From: an uncultured Rhodospirillaceae bacterium
Lineage (GTDB): Bacteria > Pseudomonadota > Alphaproteobacteria > Rhodospirillales > Magnetospirillaceae
Length of the DNA stretch: 64,000 nucleotides
Assembly: GCA_903901915.1 (NCBI GenBank)
Contig: CAIUSV010000015.1
Coordinates: forward strand, 1-64,000
Reading direction: 5' to 3'
This document shows positions 19,350 to 28,718 of the stretch, one piece after another. Position 1 is the stretch's first letter. The number at the start of each line of letters is the position of its first letter. Position numbers and translations under genes: made by a program. The notes beneath the pieces were generated by a model, which was given only the letters and a program-made list of their open reading frames with translations, did not search any database and was not told the origin of the DNA.

Positions 19350-20684
19350 CTATGTCGTGATCGCCGAGTGCTTCTTGGTATCGCGCATGAAGGTGTAGAC
19401 CAGCAGCGAACAGGCGATGCAGCCGGTCAGGTAGAAGTAGAACCAGTTCTCGTGCCCGATGGACTTGAACCACAGGGCGATGGATTCAGCGGTGCCGCCG
19501 AAGATCGAGACGGTCAGCGCATAGGGCACGCCGACGCCGGTGGCGCGCACTCCCGCCGGGAACAGCTCGGCCTTGACCACGGCGTTGATCGAGGTATAGC
19601 CCGACACGATCATCCATGCCGCCGCGATCAGCAGGAAGGCGGTCATGGCGTCGTGGGTCGCCTGCAATGCGCTCAGCAACGGGATGGTGAACAAGGTGCC
19701 GCAGACACCGAAGCCGATCAGCAGCCACTTGCGGCCGATACGGTCGGAAATGGCGCCGTAGATCGGTTGCAGGATCAGAGCCAGCAGCAGCGACGAGGCG
19801 GTGACGGTGGTGGTCTGGGTGTCGGTCAGCTTGACCGACAGCTTCAGAAACTTCTGCATGTAGGTGGTGTAGGTGTAGAAGGCGGCGGTGCCGCCCATGG
19901 TCAGGCCCACCACCAGGATCACTTCGCGCGGATAGCGGAACATCTCGCGGATCGAGCTTTCGCCGGTCTGCTTCTTCTTGGCTTCGATGAACGACTCGGT
20001 CTCGTGCAGGTTGCGCCGCATCACCGCCGCGATGATGGCCAGCAGGCCGCCGATGGCGAACGGAATGCGCCAGCCCCAGGCCCGCAGTTGCTCGGGGGTG
20101 AGGAACAGCTGTTGCAGCGCCATCAGCACCATGATGGCGCAAAGCTGACCGCCGATCAGGGTGACGTACTGGAAACTGGAATAAAAGCCACGGTTCTTTT
20201 CGTCGGCGACCTCGGAAAGGTAGGTGGCGCTGGTGCCGTATTCACCGCCCAGGCTGAGACCCTGGAGGATGCGGGCAAAGCCCAGGATGACCGGCGCGGC
20301 GAAGCCGATGGTGTCGTAGTTGGGTGTCAGCGCGATGACCATCGAGCCCAGGCACATCAGGGCGACCGAAAGGGTCAGCGATGTCCGACGGCCGTAACGG
20401 TCGGCGATGTGGCCGAACAGCCAGCCCCCCAGCGGCCGCACGATGAATCCGGCGGCGAACAGCAGGGCGGCGTTGAGCTGCTGAACCAGCTCGTCGCCGG
20501 CGGGAAAGAACGACTTGGCGAAATACAGCGCGAAGGCGGCATAGGCGTAGAAGTCGTACCACTCCACCAGATTGCCGACCGAGCCGATGAAGATCGCCTT
20601 GATCCGCCGCCGCATGTCGGCCAAGCCGCCGGGTTCGCCGGCGGGGGCGAGTTCCGCGACCGCTGCTGCGCTAGATGGTTCCAT
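19350..20684 (-). CDS. kgtP: KgtP-like 2-oxoglutarate/dicarboxylate:H+ symporter (MFS, MHS family)
   Basis: This 444-aa inner-membrane protein has twelve predicted segments. It closely follows E. coli KgtP: NLVEWYDFYAYAAFALYFAK, the RPLGGWLFGHIADRYGRR loop, GLSLGGEYGTSATYLSEVA and ASFQYVTLIGGQL-like SFQYVTLIGGQL are all shared. The start is the ATG with GGAGGGAGGAA ideally spaced upstream; the 22-residue upstream extension of the open frame is discarded. A sigma-54 promoter lies about 50 nt upstream and the DctBD pair is next door on the same strand, so it is likely nitrogen-type-sigma dependent and induced by its dicarboxylate substrate. Confidence 0.88.
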   Translation of the reverse strand: MEPSSAAAVAELAPAGEPGGLADMRRRIKAIFIGSVGNLVEWYDFYAYAAFALYFAKSFFPAGDELVQQLNAALLFAAGFIVRPLGGWLFGHIADRYGRRTSLTLSVALMCLGSMVIALTPNYDTIGFAAPVILGFARILQGLSLGGEYGTSATYLSEVADEKNRGFYSSFQYVTLIGGQLCAIMVLMALQQLFLTPEQLRAWGWRIPFAIGGLLAIIAAVMRRNLHETESFIEAKKKQTGESSIREMFRYPREVILVVGLTMGGTAAFYTYTTYMQKFLKLSVKLTDTQTTTVTASSLLLALILQPIYGAISDRIGRKWLLIGFGVCGTLFTIPLLSALQATHDAMTAFLLIAAAWMIVSGYTSINAVVKAELFPAGVRATGVGVPYALTVSIFGGTAESIALWFKSIGHENWFYFYLTGCIACSLLVYTFMRDTKKHSAITT

Positions 20685-20733
20685 GGTTCCTCCCTCCGAA
20701 TTGTTGACGGCATTTCTCGGCCGGTTACTAAAC

Positions 20734-20749
20734 AGCAAAATCCGGGCCA
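20734..20749 (-). promoter_or_regulatory. Sigma-54 (-24/-12) promoter of kgtP
   Basis: On the minus strand the sequence TGGCCCG-GATT-TTGCT matches the sigma-54 consensus TGGCACG-N4-TTGCW at every position but one. The GG and GC dinucleotides have the correct spacing. It lies 50 nt upstream of the kgtP start, next to a gene for a GAFTGA-containing activator. Confidence 0.85.
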
Positions 20750-20811
20750 CCCATCACAATGGTGTCAATGACTTGATTCGGGCTGGAAAATCCCGGATGG
20801 AACAATGACCG

Positions 20812-20829
20812 TCGGCGGGAACCCGCCGA
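20812..20829. promoter_or_regulatory. Inverted repeat, likely activator (DctD-type) binding site
   Basis: Two perfect 8-bp arms, TCGGCGGG and CCCGCCGA, flank two bases. The site is about 65-80 bp upstream of the -24/-12 element, a usual distance for enhancer sites of sigma-54 activators. It follows the dctD stop codon but has no T-tract, which argues against a terminator. Confidence 0.5.
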
Positions 20830-20858
20830 ATGTCGCCGGGCCATCGGCGGAATTCCGC

Positions 20859-22217
20859 TCAGTCGGGCAGGAAGCGGCGGCGATCGATACCGTAGCGGCC
20901 CATCTTCTCGTTCAGGGTGCGCCGGGGAAGGTCAAGCATCCCCATCACCCGGGCGACGTCGCCGCGGCAGATGGCGAAGGCCTGTTCGATGGTCCGGCGC
21001 TCGAAATCGGCAACCTGGGCGGCGAGGGCGATGCCGGGGACGGTGGCGGGCGGCGGAGTTTCTCCCCGGGGCACGCCGATGGTTCCCAGGCCGAGGGCGA
21101 ACCGCTCGGCGGCATTCTTCAGCTCGCGGACATTGCCGGGCCAGGGGTGGCCAAGCAACAGGCCGAGATCGTCGCCGCCCAGCGGCCGGGGCTGGCGGCC
21201 ATGGGCCAGGGCCGCTTCGCCGGCAAAGAACTCGAACAGCAGGGGGATGTCCTCCGGGCGTTGGCGTAGCGGCGGTACCTCGATTTCGGCGACGCCCAGG
21301 CGGTAATAGAGATCCTCGCGGAACGATCCCTCGCGCACCGCGCCCAGCAGATCGACCTTGGCGGCGACGACGGTGCGGATGTCGACGGCGATGCTCTGGT
21401 GCGATCCCAACCGCTCGATCGATCGTTCCTGCAACGCCCGCAGCAGCTTGACCTGAAGCGCCGGCGGCATACTTTCGATCTCGTCGAGGAACAAGGTGCC
21501 GCGATGGGCGTATTCCAGCCTTCCGGTGCGGCGCCCCACCGCGCCGGTGAAGGCTCCGGGCTCGTGACCGAAGAACTCGGCCTCGAACATGGTTTCGGGG
21601 ATGGCGCCGCAATTGACCGCGACGAAGGGGTGGGCGGCGCGGGGGCCGAAATCGTGCAGGCAGCGGGCGACCAGTTCCTTGCCGCTGCCGGTTTCCCCTC
21701 GGATGACCACGCTGACGCTGGTGGCGGCAAGGTCGAGGATATCGCCGCGCAGTCGCTGCATCGCCGCCGAGGTGCCCAGCAAACGCGCGGCGATATCGCC
21801 GCCGGTCGAGACCCGTTGGCGCAGCCGGCGATTTTCCATGATCAGCCGACGCTTCTCGCAGGCGCGGCGGATGGTTTCGACCAGCCGCTCGGGGGCGAAG
21901 GGCTTTTCGATGAAGTCGTAGGCGCCCTGGCGCATGGCATCGACCGCCATGGCGACGTCGCCATGGCCGGTGACCAGCACCACCGGTAGGTCGCGATCCA
22001 ACTCCAACGAGCGGCGCAGGAGATCCAGTCCACCCAAGCCCGGCATCCGGACGTCGGTGACCAGGACCCCTTCGCAATCGGGGCCGAGATGGGGCAATGC
22101 CGCTTCGGCCCCGGCCAGGGTGGTGACGGACATTCCGGCCAGGCCCAGCCATTGCTTGACGGCGATGCGGACCGCTTGGTCGTCATCGACGAAGAAGACC
22201 TGACAGGGGGTGGTCAT
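20859..22217 (-). CDS. dctD: Sigma-54-dependent response regulator, DctD family
   Basis: This 452-aa NtrC-class activator has a receiver domain (phospho-acceptor D55 in VTDVRMPG), an AAA+ domain with Walker A GETGSGKE (174-181) and the sigma-54-contacting GAFTGA loop (221-226), and a C-terminal Fis-type helix-turn-helix (GDVARVMGMLDLPRRTLNEK). Its ATG overlaps the dctB stop by four bases. The adjacent sigma-54 promoter of kgtP is the obvious target. Confidence 0.88.
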   Translation of the reverse strand: MTTPCQVFFVDDDQAVRIAVKQWLGLAGMSVTTLAGAEAALPHLGPDCEGVLVTDVRMPGLGGLDLLRRSLELDRDLPVVLVTGHGDVAMAVDAMRQGAYDFIEKPFAPERLVETIRRACEKRRLIMENRRLRQRVSTGGDIAARLLGTSAAMQRLRGDILDLAATSVSVVIRGETGSGKELVARCLHDFGPRAAHPFVAVNCGAIPETMFEAEFFGHEPGAFTGAVGRRTGRLEYAHRGTLFLDEIESMPPALQVKLLRALQERSIERLGSHQSIAVDIRTVVAAKVDLLGAVREGSFREDLYYRLGVAEIEVPPLRQRPEDIPLLFEFFAGEAALAHGRQPRPLGGDDLGLLLGHPWPGNVRELKNAAERFALGLGTIGVPRGETPPPATVPGIALAAQVADFERRTIEQAFAICRGDVARVMGMLDLPRRTLNEKMGRYGIDRRRFLPD

Positions 22218-24034
22218 GGCGCGGTCTCGGGCTGGGGTGGGGGGGGCTGGGGTGGGGGGGCCTTGGGCAGCTGGACTACGAAGGCGGCGCCGCCGTCCGG
22301 GTTGTTCTCCGCCCGGATGCTACCGCCGAAATCGCGGACGATGCCATAGGACAGCGACAGGCCGAGGCCCAGTCCCTGACCGACCTCCTTGGTGGAAAAG
22401 AACGGATCGAACAGCTTGTCGATATCGGCGACGGCGATGCCAGTGCCGGTATCGGCCACCCGTACCGTCCAAAAGGCGGTGTCGGCATCGGTCACGGTGA
22501 CGGACAGGCGGCGGGGCTCGCCGCCCTTCATGGCGTCGGCGGCATTGCGCAGCAGGTTGACGAACACCTGTTCCAGCCGGATTTCGTCACCCAGCATCCA
22601 GGCGGACTCGGGAATGTCGCGCGTCACCTGGACGCCATCCTGGCGTAACGAGGAGTCTACCAGCATCAGGGCGCGTTCGACGGTGCGGGCGATGGAGACG
22701 GGCTGGCGCCGGCCGGGGGTTTTGCGGGCGAAGGTCTTGAGGTGGCCGGTGATTTCGGCCATACGCCGGGTGAGGTCGTCAATCATGGCCAGATTCTCGG
22801 CCACGGTGGCGGTGTCGCCGCGCTCGGCGAAGATCCGGGTGCTGGCGACGAAGGTCTGGATGGCGGCCAGCGGCTGGTTGAGTTCGTGGGCGATGGCCGC
22901 CGACATCTGGCCCAGCGCCGCCATCTTGCCGGCGTGGATCAAGCCTTCCTGGGCCTCCATCAGATCGGCGGTGCGTTCCTCGACCTTGCGCTCCAGCTCG
23001 TCGCGGGCACGACGGAGCGCATCGGCGACGGCGGCGCCGGTTTCCATTTCGGCGCGCAGGCGCAGGCGGCGCTGGCGCAGGTACAGCACCAGCAGGCTGA
23101 CCGCCAGCGATGCCGCCGCCGCCATGACGGTGGCGTCGCGCTGGCGCTGTTCGACCGGGGCGAGGTCGCCGAGGTAGTGGATGGTCCAGCCTTCCTCGGG
23201 CAGGTGGCGCGACAGCATCAGATAATTGTGCCGGGTAGCCCTGACGATGACCGCGTCGGACGACAGCCGCTCCACCTCGTGGAAGCGCAGCGGATGCAGC
23301 ACGGCGTTGGCATATTGCTGGGTCGAGGTCATCGCGGCGGCGGCCTCGGGGGTGGGATCGACCAGGGTGCCGTATTTCCAGTCGGGGCGGCTGGACAGGA
23401 TGGCAACCTGATTGGCATCGGTCACCATCACCAACTCGCCGCCGCTGGCCCATTCGCGTTGCAGCGGTTCGAGATCGACCTTGACCACCACGACGCCAAG
23501 CACCGTTCCCCCCGCCATCGCCGCCCGGGCGATGAAATAGCCGGGCAACTGGGTGGTGACGCCGACGCCGTAATAGCGGCCGCCACCCGACGCGGCGGCT
23601 TGTAGGAAATAGGGGCGGAAGCCATAGAAGTGGCCGACGAACGAGGTCGGTTCGGCCCAGTTGCTGGCCGCCAGCCCCAGCCCCTTGGCGTCGAGCACGT
23701 AAAGATAGCCCGACTTGGCGTCGGCGTTGGTCTGTTCCAGTTCGCGATTGACCAGATCGGCCCGCCGGCGGTCATTGGGGGCCGCCAGCAGGGCGCGGAC
23801 GTTCTTGTCGCGGGTCAGCACCGTGGGCAGGTAGGCGTATTTTTCCAGCGCGGTGGAAATGGTGCCGGCATAGAGGTCGAGACGCTGATAGCCGGCGCTC
23901 TCGATTTCGGCCATGGCACGGGCACGGACCACCTGACCCAGCTGCCACACCACACCGGCCGCCACCAGGGCCAGCAGGGCGATGGTGGTGGCCGGTCCGC
24001 CGCCACGGCCCGCGCGCGGCGGCGGTTTGCCCAC
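22214..24034 (-). CDS. dctB: Sensor histidine kinase, DctB family (GTG start)
   Basis: This 606-aa membrane kinase has TM1 at about 17-32, a periplasmic PDC/Cache sensor (about 40-295) with the WAEPTSFVGHFYGFRPYF region typical of DctB, TM2 at about 303-318, a coiled linker, the phospho-histidine H383 in IAHELNQPLAAIQT, and an ATPase domain with N and G boxes (NLLRNAADAM, GTGI, GLGLGLS). The C terminus is a proline-rich tail. It starts one base after the upstream glycosyltransferase gene, with no clear ribosome-binding site, so translational coupling is likely. Expected ligands are C4-dicarboxylates. Confidence 0.87.
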   Translation of the reverse strand: MGKPPPRAGRGGGPATTIALLALVAAGVVWQLGQVVRARAMAEIESAGYQRLDLYAGTISTALEKYAYLPTVLTRDKNVRALLAAPNDRRRADLVNRELEQTNADAKSGYLYVLDAKGLGLAASNWAEPTSFVGHFYGFRPYFLQAAASGGGRYYGVGVTTQLPGYFIARAAMAGGTVLGVVVVKVDLEPLQREWASGGELVMVTDANQVAILSSRPDWKYGTLVDPTPEAAAAMTSTQQYANAVLHPLRFHEVERLSSDAVIVRATRHNYLMLSRHLPEEGWTIHYLGDLAPVEQRQRDATVMAAAASLAVSLLVLYLRQRRLRLRAEMETGAAVADALRRARDELERKVEERTADLMEAQEGLIHAGKMAALGQMSAAIAHELNQPLAAIQTFVASTRIFAERGDTATVAENLAMIDDLTRRMAEITGHLKTFARKTPGRRQPVSIARTVERALMLVDSSLRQDGVQVTRDIPESAWMLGDEIRLEQVFVNLLRNAADAMKGGEPRRLSVTVTDADTAFWTVRVADTGTGIAVADIDKLFDPFFSTKEVGQGLGLGLSLSYGIVRDFGGSIRAENNPDGGAAFVVQLPKAPPPQPPPPQPETAP

Positions 24035-24035
24035 C

Positions 24036-26675
24036 CTACTTGGCCGTCGAGGCCGCCGGAGTGGCGGCCGGCTGCGCCGGCGCCTTGGACGGCATGACGC
24101 TGATCAGCGAGGTGATCAATGCCGCCAGGAACGGCATGGCCTGGACCACCAGCACCATCGACCACAGCCGCACGTCGGGATCGTAGAAGTTATTCTTGGG
24201 CAACAGCACCGCCACGGCGGCGATGTATTGCAGCAGCATCAAGGTGGCTTCTTCCGACGCCATCAGGAAGCCCTGGGTGAAGGCCGCCTTGTTGGCCATC
24301 TTGGGGGTGCGCATGAACGGCGTCGATTTGGTGAAGATGCCCTGCCACATCGCCCAGGCGATGGAATAGGTCAGTCCCATGCCGGCGACGGCGGCCAGCG
24401 CCCGTTGCCGCAAGGTGCATTTCACCCGGGTGCCGTAAAGGAAAAAGTGGTGGAAGATCTTGGCGACGAACACCCCCACCGTCGGCAGGGTGAAGACCGC
24501 CAGCGGCGTGCTGAAATAGCGCGGCGCCACCACCATGCCCAGTGACCACAACACGCTGGCGGCGACGAACAGCAGGTAGAGGCCATCGACGATCCACGGC
24601 AACCAGCCGGAGATGAAGTGGTATTTCTGGCCGCTGGTCAGGCCGCTTTCGGCGAAGGGCGCCAGGGCGCGCCAGTGGGCCTTGAGGATCTGGACCGCGC
24701 CGTAGGCCCAGCGGAACCGCTGCTTCTTGTAGGCCATGAAGCTGTCGGGAACCAGTCCGTGGCCGAGGCGGTCGGGAACATAGACCGACTCATAGCCTTC
24801 CTTCATGAAGCGCAGGCCCAGCTCGGCGTCCTCGACGATGCACCACTCGCCCCAGCGCCCGGCCTTTTCCAGCGTCTCCTTGCGGATCAGGGTCATGGTG
24901 CCGTGCTGGATGATGGCGTTGGCCTCGTTGCGATAGACCATGCCGATGTCGAAGAAGCCGGCATACTCCCAGTTGATCATTTCCTTGAACAGGTCGTGTT
25001 CCCATTCCCGGTGGTCCTGGGGCGCCTGGACGTGGCCGACCTTGGGATTCTCGAAATAGGGCACCAGCCCCTTCAGCCAGTTCTTGTCGACGATATAGTC
25101 GGAATCGACCACGCCGATGATTTCGGCGTCGGGCGCGGTGGCGGTCAGGCCGAAGTTGAGCGCGCCGGCCTTGGCGCCGGGCCAGGGGGCCAGATGGAAG
25201 AACTTGATGCGCTCGCCCAGGCTTTCGCAATATTCCTTCACCGGCTCCCACACCTTGGGATCCTTGGTGTTGTTGTCGAGAACCAGCACCTCGAAATTGG
25301 GGTAGTCCAGCGCCATCAGCGAATCGATGGTCAGCTTCACCATCGCCGGCGGTTCGTTGTAGCAGGGCAGGTGCAGCGACACCTTGGGGAAACGCTTGCA
25401 CTCTTCCGGCGGCAGGGCGTGGAACTTGCGCTTGAAGCGGCTGGCCCAGGTCAGTTCCGTCACTTCGATGCCGGCGATCAGCACCACGAACAGCAACAGC
25501 AGTTGCGCCGGCAGCAGCAGGCCCAGCATCAGCCCGGTGCCGGGCGCCACGTCCTTGATCACCGGCGTCGACATGGTCCAGATCACCAAGGTGGCGGCGA
25601 ACTGGACCAGGACGCCGAAGAAGATCTTGCCCGGCAGGCGCAGGGTGCGCCACTTGAACAGGAACCACCCCACCGGCAACAGGGCGATCAGGGTGGCGGC
25701 GGCGGCCTGGAACGGCCATTCCTCGAACTCGATCACCGGGCCGATCCAACTGAACTTGGGCAGGCGCTCGACGGTGTAAAGCCCCCAGTGCTTTTCCACC
25801 GGGCCGCCTTCGAGGCGCCACTTCCACGGCTGGTCGAAGGCTTCGACCACGTTGTAGTCCAGGTTTTCCTCGTGCGCCCAATTGAGGAAATGGCGCAGGA
25901 ACAGCGCCTGATTGACCAGCGACGGCTCGGCGGCGCCGAACGACTTGCCCGCCGACGGCCAGCCGACTTCACCGATGAAGATGTGCTTGTCGGGATAGGC
26001 ATCCTTGACCGCCGTCATCTTCTCCTTGATGAAGGCCAGCGCGGTGTCCACGTCCTGGCGTTCCCAATAGGGCAGGGTATGGATGGTGATGAAGTCAACC
26101 TCGCGCACCAGCTCGGGATAGGCCAGCCAGACATGCCAGCCCTCGGCGGTGCTGACCTTGATCCGGTCGGGGACGGCGGCCCGCACCCGGCGGATGTAGC
26201 GGATAAGCTGCTCCACCGACATGCGGCCCAGGGTGAGGTTCTCGTTGCCGACCATGATGCGATCGACGTTGGGGTTGTCGCGGGCCAGACGGATGATGCG
26301 CTCGATCTCGACCTCGTTTTTGCCCAGGCGGTGATCGACCCAGGCGCCGGGCAGGGCCTTGAGCCCATACTTGGCGGCCAGTTCGGGAACCCGGTCCAGC
26401 CCTTCCAGGGTGGAATAGGTGCGCACGGTCTCGACCTTGCCGGCCAGCAGTTGCAGGTCGCGCTCGATATCCTCGGCGGACGGAAGCTTTTCGTCCTCCA
26501 ATTGCGGGTTCTGCTCCACCGCGATGGGGTCGTGTTCAGCCTGAAACGGACTGAACGACACGCTCATGATGGTGCCCGACCACGGAAGGCCGGTCTGGGG
26601 GCGGTTCATCGACGCCCAAAAGCCCAGGTTGCCCAGAACGATCAGAAACAGAACCACGATACCGGAAAGACGCAT
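24036..26675 (-). CDS. GH17-GT2 membrane beta-glucan synthase (NdvC-like)
   Basis: This 879-aa protein has a single N-terminal membrane anchor, a glycoside hydrolase family 17 domain (about 35-330) with catalytic glutamates in MVGNENL (E145) and IGEVGWPS (E236), and a set of central membrane helices. A GT2 transferase follows, with LPCYNEPP, VDSDYIV, WCIVEDAELGLRF and QRFRWAYG, then C-terminal helices. The arrangement matches NdvC-type proteins for beta-1,3/1,6-glucans in Bradyrhizobium. The transferase makes the chain in the membrane and the periplasmic GH17 domain may cut, branch or cyclise it. Confidence 0.85.
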   Translation of the reverse strand: MRLSGIVVLFLIVLGNLGFWASMNRPQTGLPWSGTIMSVSFSPFQAEHDPIAVEQNPQLEDEKLPSAEDIERDLQLLAGKVETVRTYSTLEGLDRVPELAAKYGLKALPGAWVDHRLGKNEVEIERIIRLARDNPNVDRIMVGNENLTLGRMSVEQLIRYIRRVRAAVPDRIKVSTAEGWHVWLAYPELVREVDFITIHTLPYWERQDVDTALAFIKEKMTAVKDAYPDKHIFIGEVGWPSAGKSFGAAEPSLVNQALFLRHFLNWAHEENLDYNVVEAFDQPWKWRLEGGPVEKHWGLYTVERLPKFSWIGPVIEFEEWPFQAAAATLIALLPVGWFLFKWRTLRLPGKIFFGVLVQFAATLVIWTMSTPVIKDVAPGTGLMLGLLLPAQLLLLFVVLIAGIEVTELTWASRFKRKFHALPPEECKRFPKVSLHLPCYNEPPAMVKLTIDSLMALDYPNFEVLVLDNNTKDPKVWEPVKEYCESLGERIKFFHLAPWPGAKAGALNFGLTATAPDAEIIGVVDSDYIVDKNWLKGLVPYFENPKVGHVQAPQDHREWEHDLFKEMINWEYAGFFDIGMVYRNEANAIIQHGTMTLIRKETLEKAGRWGEWCIVEDAELGLRFMKEGYESVYVPDRLGHGLVPDSFMAYKKQRFRWAYGAVQILKAHWRALAPFAESGLTSGQKYHFISGWLPWIVDGLYLLFVAASVLWSLGMVVAPRYFSTPLAVFTLPTVGVFVAKIFHHFFLYGTRVKCTLRQRALAAVAGMGLTYSIAWAMWQGIFTKSTPFMRTPKMANKAAFTQGFLMASEEATLMLLQYIAAVAVLLPKNNFYDPDVRLWSMVLVVQAMPFLAALITSLISVMPSKAPAQPAATPAASTAK

Positions 26676-26792
26676 GATGGCTGCGATGTCCGCATGGAGG
26701 TGGGGGGATTGCGGCGGCGGCTCCGCTTGCGGCCCGAATGGCCGTACCGGGGTTGGGCGTAAGCCGTGTGAATCCCTTGAAGATCGTCTGGA

Positions 26793-26821
26793 TTATTATC
26801 CCAGCGCCCGCCCTCTGTCCA
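26793..26821 (-). promoter_or_regulatory. Possible promoter of the GH17-GT2/dctBD transcript
   Basis: On the minus strand TGGACA and an A/T-rich TAATAA are 17 bp apart (or GATAAT at 15 bp). It is the only A/T-rich stretch in the 165-nt gap before the gene. Match to consensus is moderate. Confidence 0.4.
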
Positions 26822-26840
26822 TGGGGGCGCTTGCCGCCGC

Positions 26841-28619
26841 TCACTTTCCGGATTCGGCCTCGATCGTCCGGTATCCGGAGAGATCGCGGGCGATGGACAG
26901 CACCACGGTCATGCCCTGGACGTCCAGCAGATGGGCGCTGATTTCCACCGGGATGTCCCGGCCATCCTTGGCGAGCAGGGTCCGCCGGCTGGTCGCCGTT
27001 CCGCCGCCTTGCCGGAGCGCGGCGATGGTGTCCGTCCGGTCGCCGGCGATATCGGCCGGTGTCAGGGCGAGCAGCTCGTCTCGGCTGTAGCCGAGGCGCC
27101 GGCAGGCGACATCGTTGACCTCGATGAAATGCTCCGGCGCTCCGGCGGCGGCGGAATCCGCGCCATGTACGGTGATGACGTCGGAGCAGTTGTTGAACAG
27201 CAGGCGGTAGCGCGCCTCGCTGTCCTGGAGCGCGGTTTCGGTGTCCCGGATCGAGGTGATGTCCGACACCAGGGCATAGAAGCCAACGGTTTCGCCGTGG
27301 CGGAAATCGGGAACGAAGTGAACCAGCGCATGCCGCCGGTCCTTGCCGTCGGGAGTGGGAATGATGTGCTCGAACACCTGCGCCTCGCCGTTCAGAACCC
27401 CTTCGATATGGGGCTGGGCGGCGCGGTAAAGGTCTTCACCGATCACCTCGCGGATGTGGCGACCGCGCATGCGTTCCGGGTCGACGCCCAACCATTGCCG
27501 GTAGGCGTGGTTGCCGAACCGGTTGCGTAGCGCCCGGTCCCAATAGCTGATGGGTGACGGCAGACCGTCCAGGATGGCTTGCAGGTCGCGCCGATGCTGG
27601 CGAAGCTCCTCCTCGGCGGTCTCGATCTGGCGGAGGTTTAGGTACTGGCGGCGCTGATAGGTGGCCAGCGCCACGATGGACAGGAGCGCGACGAGGGCGA
27701 CACCGCCGCCTTCATTCCGGGCGGTTCGCCGCCATGAGGCGGTGATGGTGTCAAGATCACGGCTGACGCCGACCACCAGCGGGCTGTCCATGGGCAAGGT
27801 GGCCGGCCGGACGGTGATGGTCGCCATCATCCGTTCCTCGCCGGTGGCGAAGACCGTGCCGGTTTGAACGTTTTCACTCTGGCCGCTTGCGATATGGCGG
27901 AAAAAAAACGACCCCGGCTGCGCCAGATTCTTGCCGGATTGGCCTTCGCGTTCGGGGATCAGCACGAACTGGGTGCCGTCGCCATGGGCCAGCGCGGTCC
28001 ACATGTCGGGGGCATAAATCACCGACTTCAGCAGGGTGCGGAAATATTGCGGGTCGAGGGTGGCGATCACCAGACCGGCGAACGAGCCGTCGGCCCTGGT
28101 CAACGCGCGGCTGATGGTCATGGCAAAGACATTCAGCCGGGTGACGAAGGGGGGCGAGACGTAAAGCCGGCTCGGATTGGGATGTTCGGCCGCCGTCCGG
28201 AAATATTGCCGGCCGCGCACATCGGCGTTCAGCAGTTCATCGCGGCTGGATAGTTTGACGATGCCGTCGGCGTCGGCGACGGCAAAGGTGCGGATTCCGG
28301 GCATGACGCGCTCAAGCGCCCGCAGGCGTCCGGGGGCGTCGGGCGACCATCCGGTCGGGCCGCGCCAGCCGTCCAGGTCGGCGATGATGTTTCGTAGGGC
28401 GGCGTCGGTGGCGGCGATCTGCTGCGCCAGGTTTTCGTTGATGACGCGGGCTTGGGTCAGCAGTCTGTTGCGTTCCCTGGCATCGGTGGCCATCCGCTCG
28501 TCATAGAGAGTATAACCGACATAGCCGCCCACCAGCGCAATGCCAAGGCAGAGGATCAGCCACTGGGTCAGGAACGTCGCCCGCAAAAGCCTTCCGGGTC
28601 GAGGAGGCTGGATCGCCAC
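26841..28619 (-). CDS. Membrane Cache-PAS-PAS sensor protein without a visible output domain
   Basis: This 592-aa protein has TM1 (about 15-38), an extracytoplasmic dCache-type domain (DGIVKLSSRDELLNADVRGR, then YVSPPFVTRLNVFAMTISRA), TM2 (about 305-325) and two PAS domains: LQAILDGLPSPISYWD onward, and SEARYRLLFNNCSDVITVHG onward. It stops at SGYRTIEAESGK just after the second PAS. No histidine kinase, GGDEF, EAL or MA domain follows, and none is encoded in the 165 nt downstream. Either it signals through a partner or it is a truncated relic of a larger kinase or cyclase. Confidence 0.8.
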   Translation of the reverse strand: MAIQPPRPGRLLRATFLTQWLILCLGIALVGGYVGYTLYDERMATDARERNRLLTQARVINENLAQQIAATDAALRNIIADLDGWRGPTGWSPDAPGRLRALERVMPGIRTFAVADADGIVKLSSRDELLNADVRGRQYFRTAAEHPNPSRLYVSPPFVTRLNVFAMTISRALTRADGSFAGLVIATLDPQYFRTLLKSVIYAPDMWTALAHGDGTQFVLIPEREGQSGKNLAQPGSFFFRHIASGQSENVQTGTVFATGEERMMATITVRPATLPMDSPLVVGVSRDLDTITASWRRTARNEGGGVALVALLSIVALATYQRRQYLNLRQIETAEEELRQHRRDLQAILDGLPSPISYWDRALRNRFGNHAYRQWLGVDPERMRGRHIREVIGEDLYRAAQPHIEGVLNGEAQVFEHIIPTPDGKDRRHALVHFVPDFRHGETVGFYALVSDITSIRDTETALQDSEARYRLLFNNCSDVITVHGADSAAAGAPEHFIEVNDVACRRLGYSRDELLALTPADIAGDRTDTIAALRQGGGTATSRRTLLAKDGRDIPVEISAHLLDVQGMTVVLSIARDLSGYRTIEAESGK

Positions 28620-28718
28620 GCGGAAACCCTCATCCTATTTCACGCGAAGTATCGCCTGTCCCGATGGTGTCGGGCAATCCGTTAAACTCATGGCAGCGCT
28701 AAAGGAATAGGATATCCG

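Noticed and set aside
24618-26762. 714-codon plus-strand open frame opposite the GH17-GT2 gene
   Set aside because: Antisense shadow of a gene with clear catalytic motifs; product has no recognisable domains.
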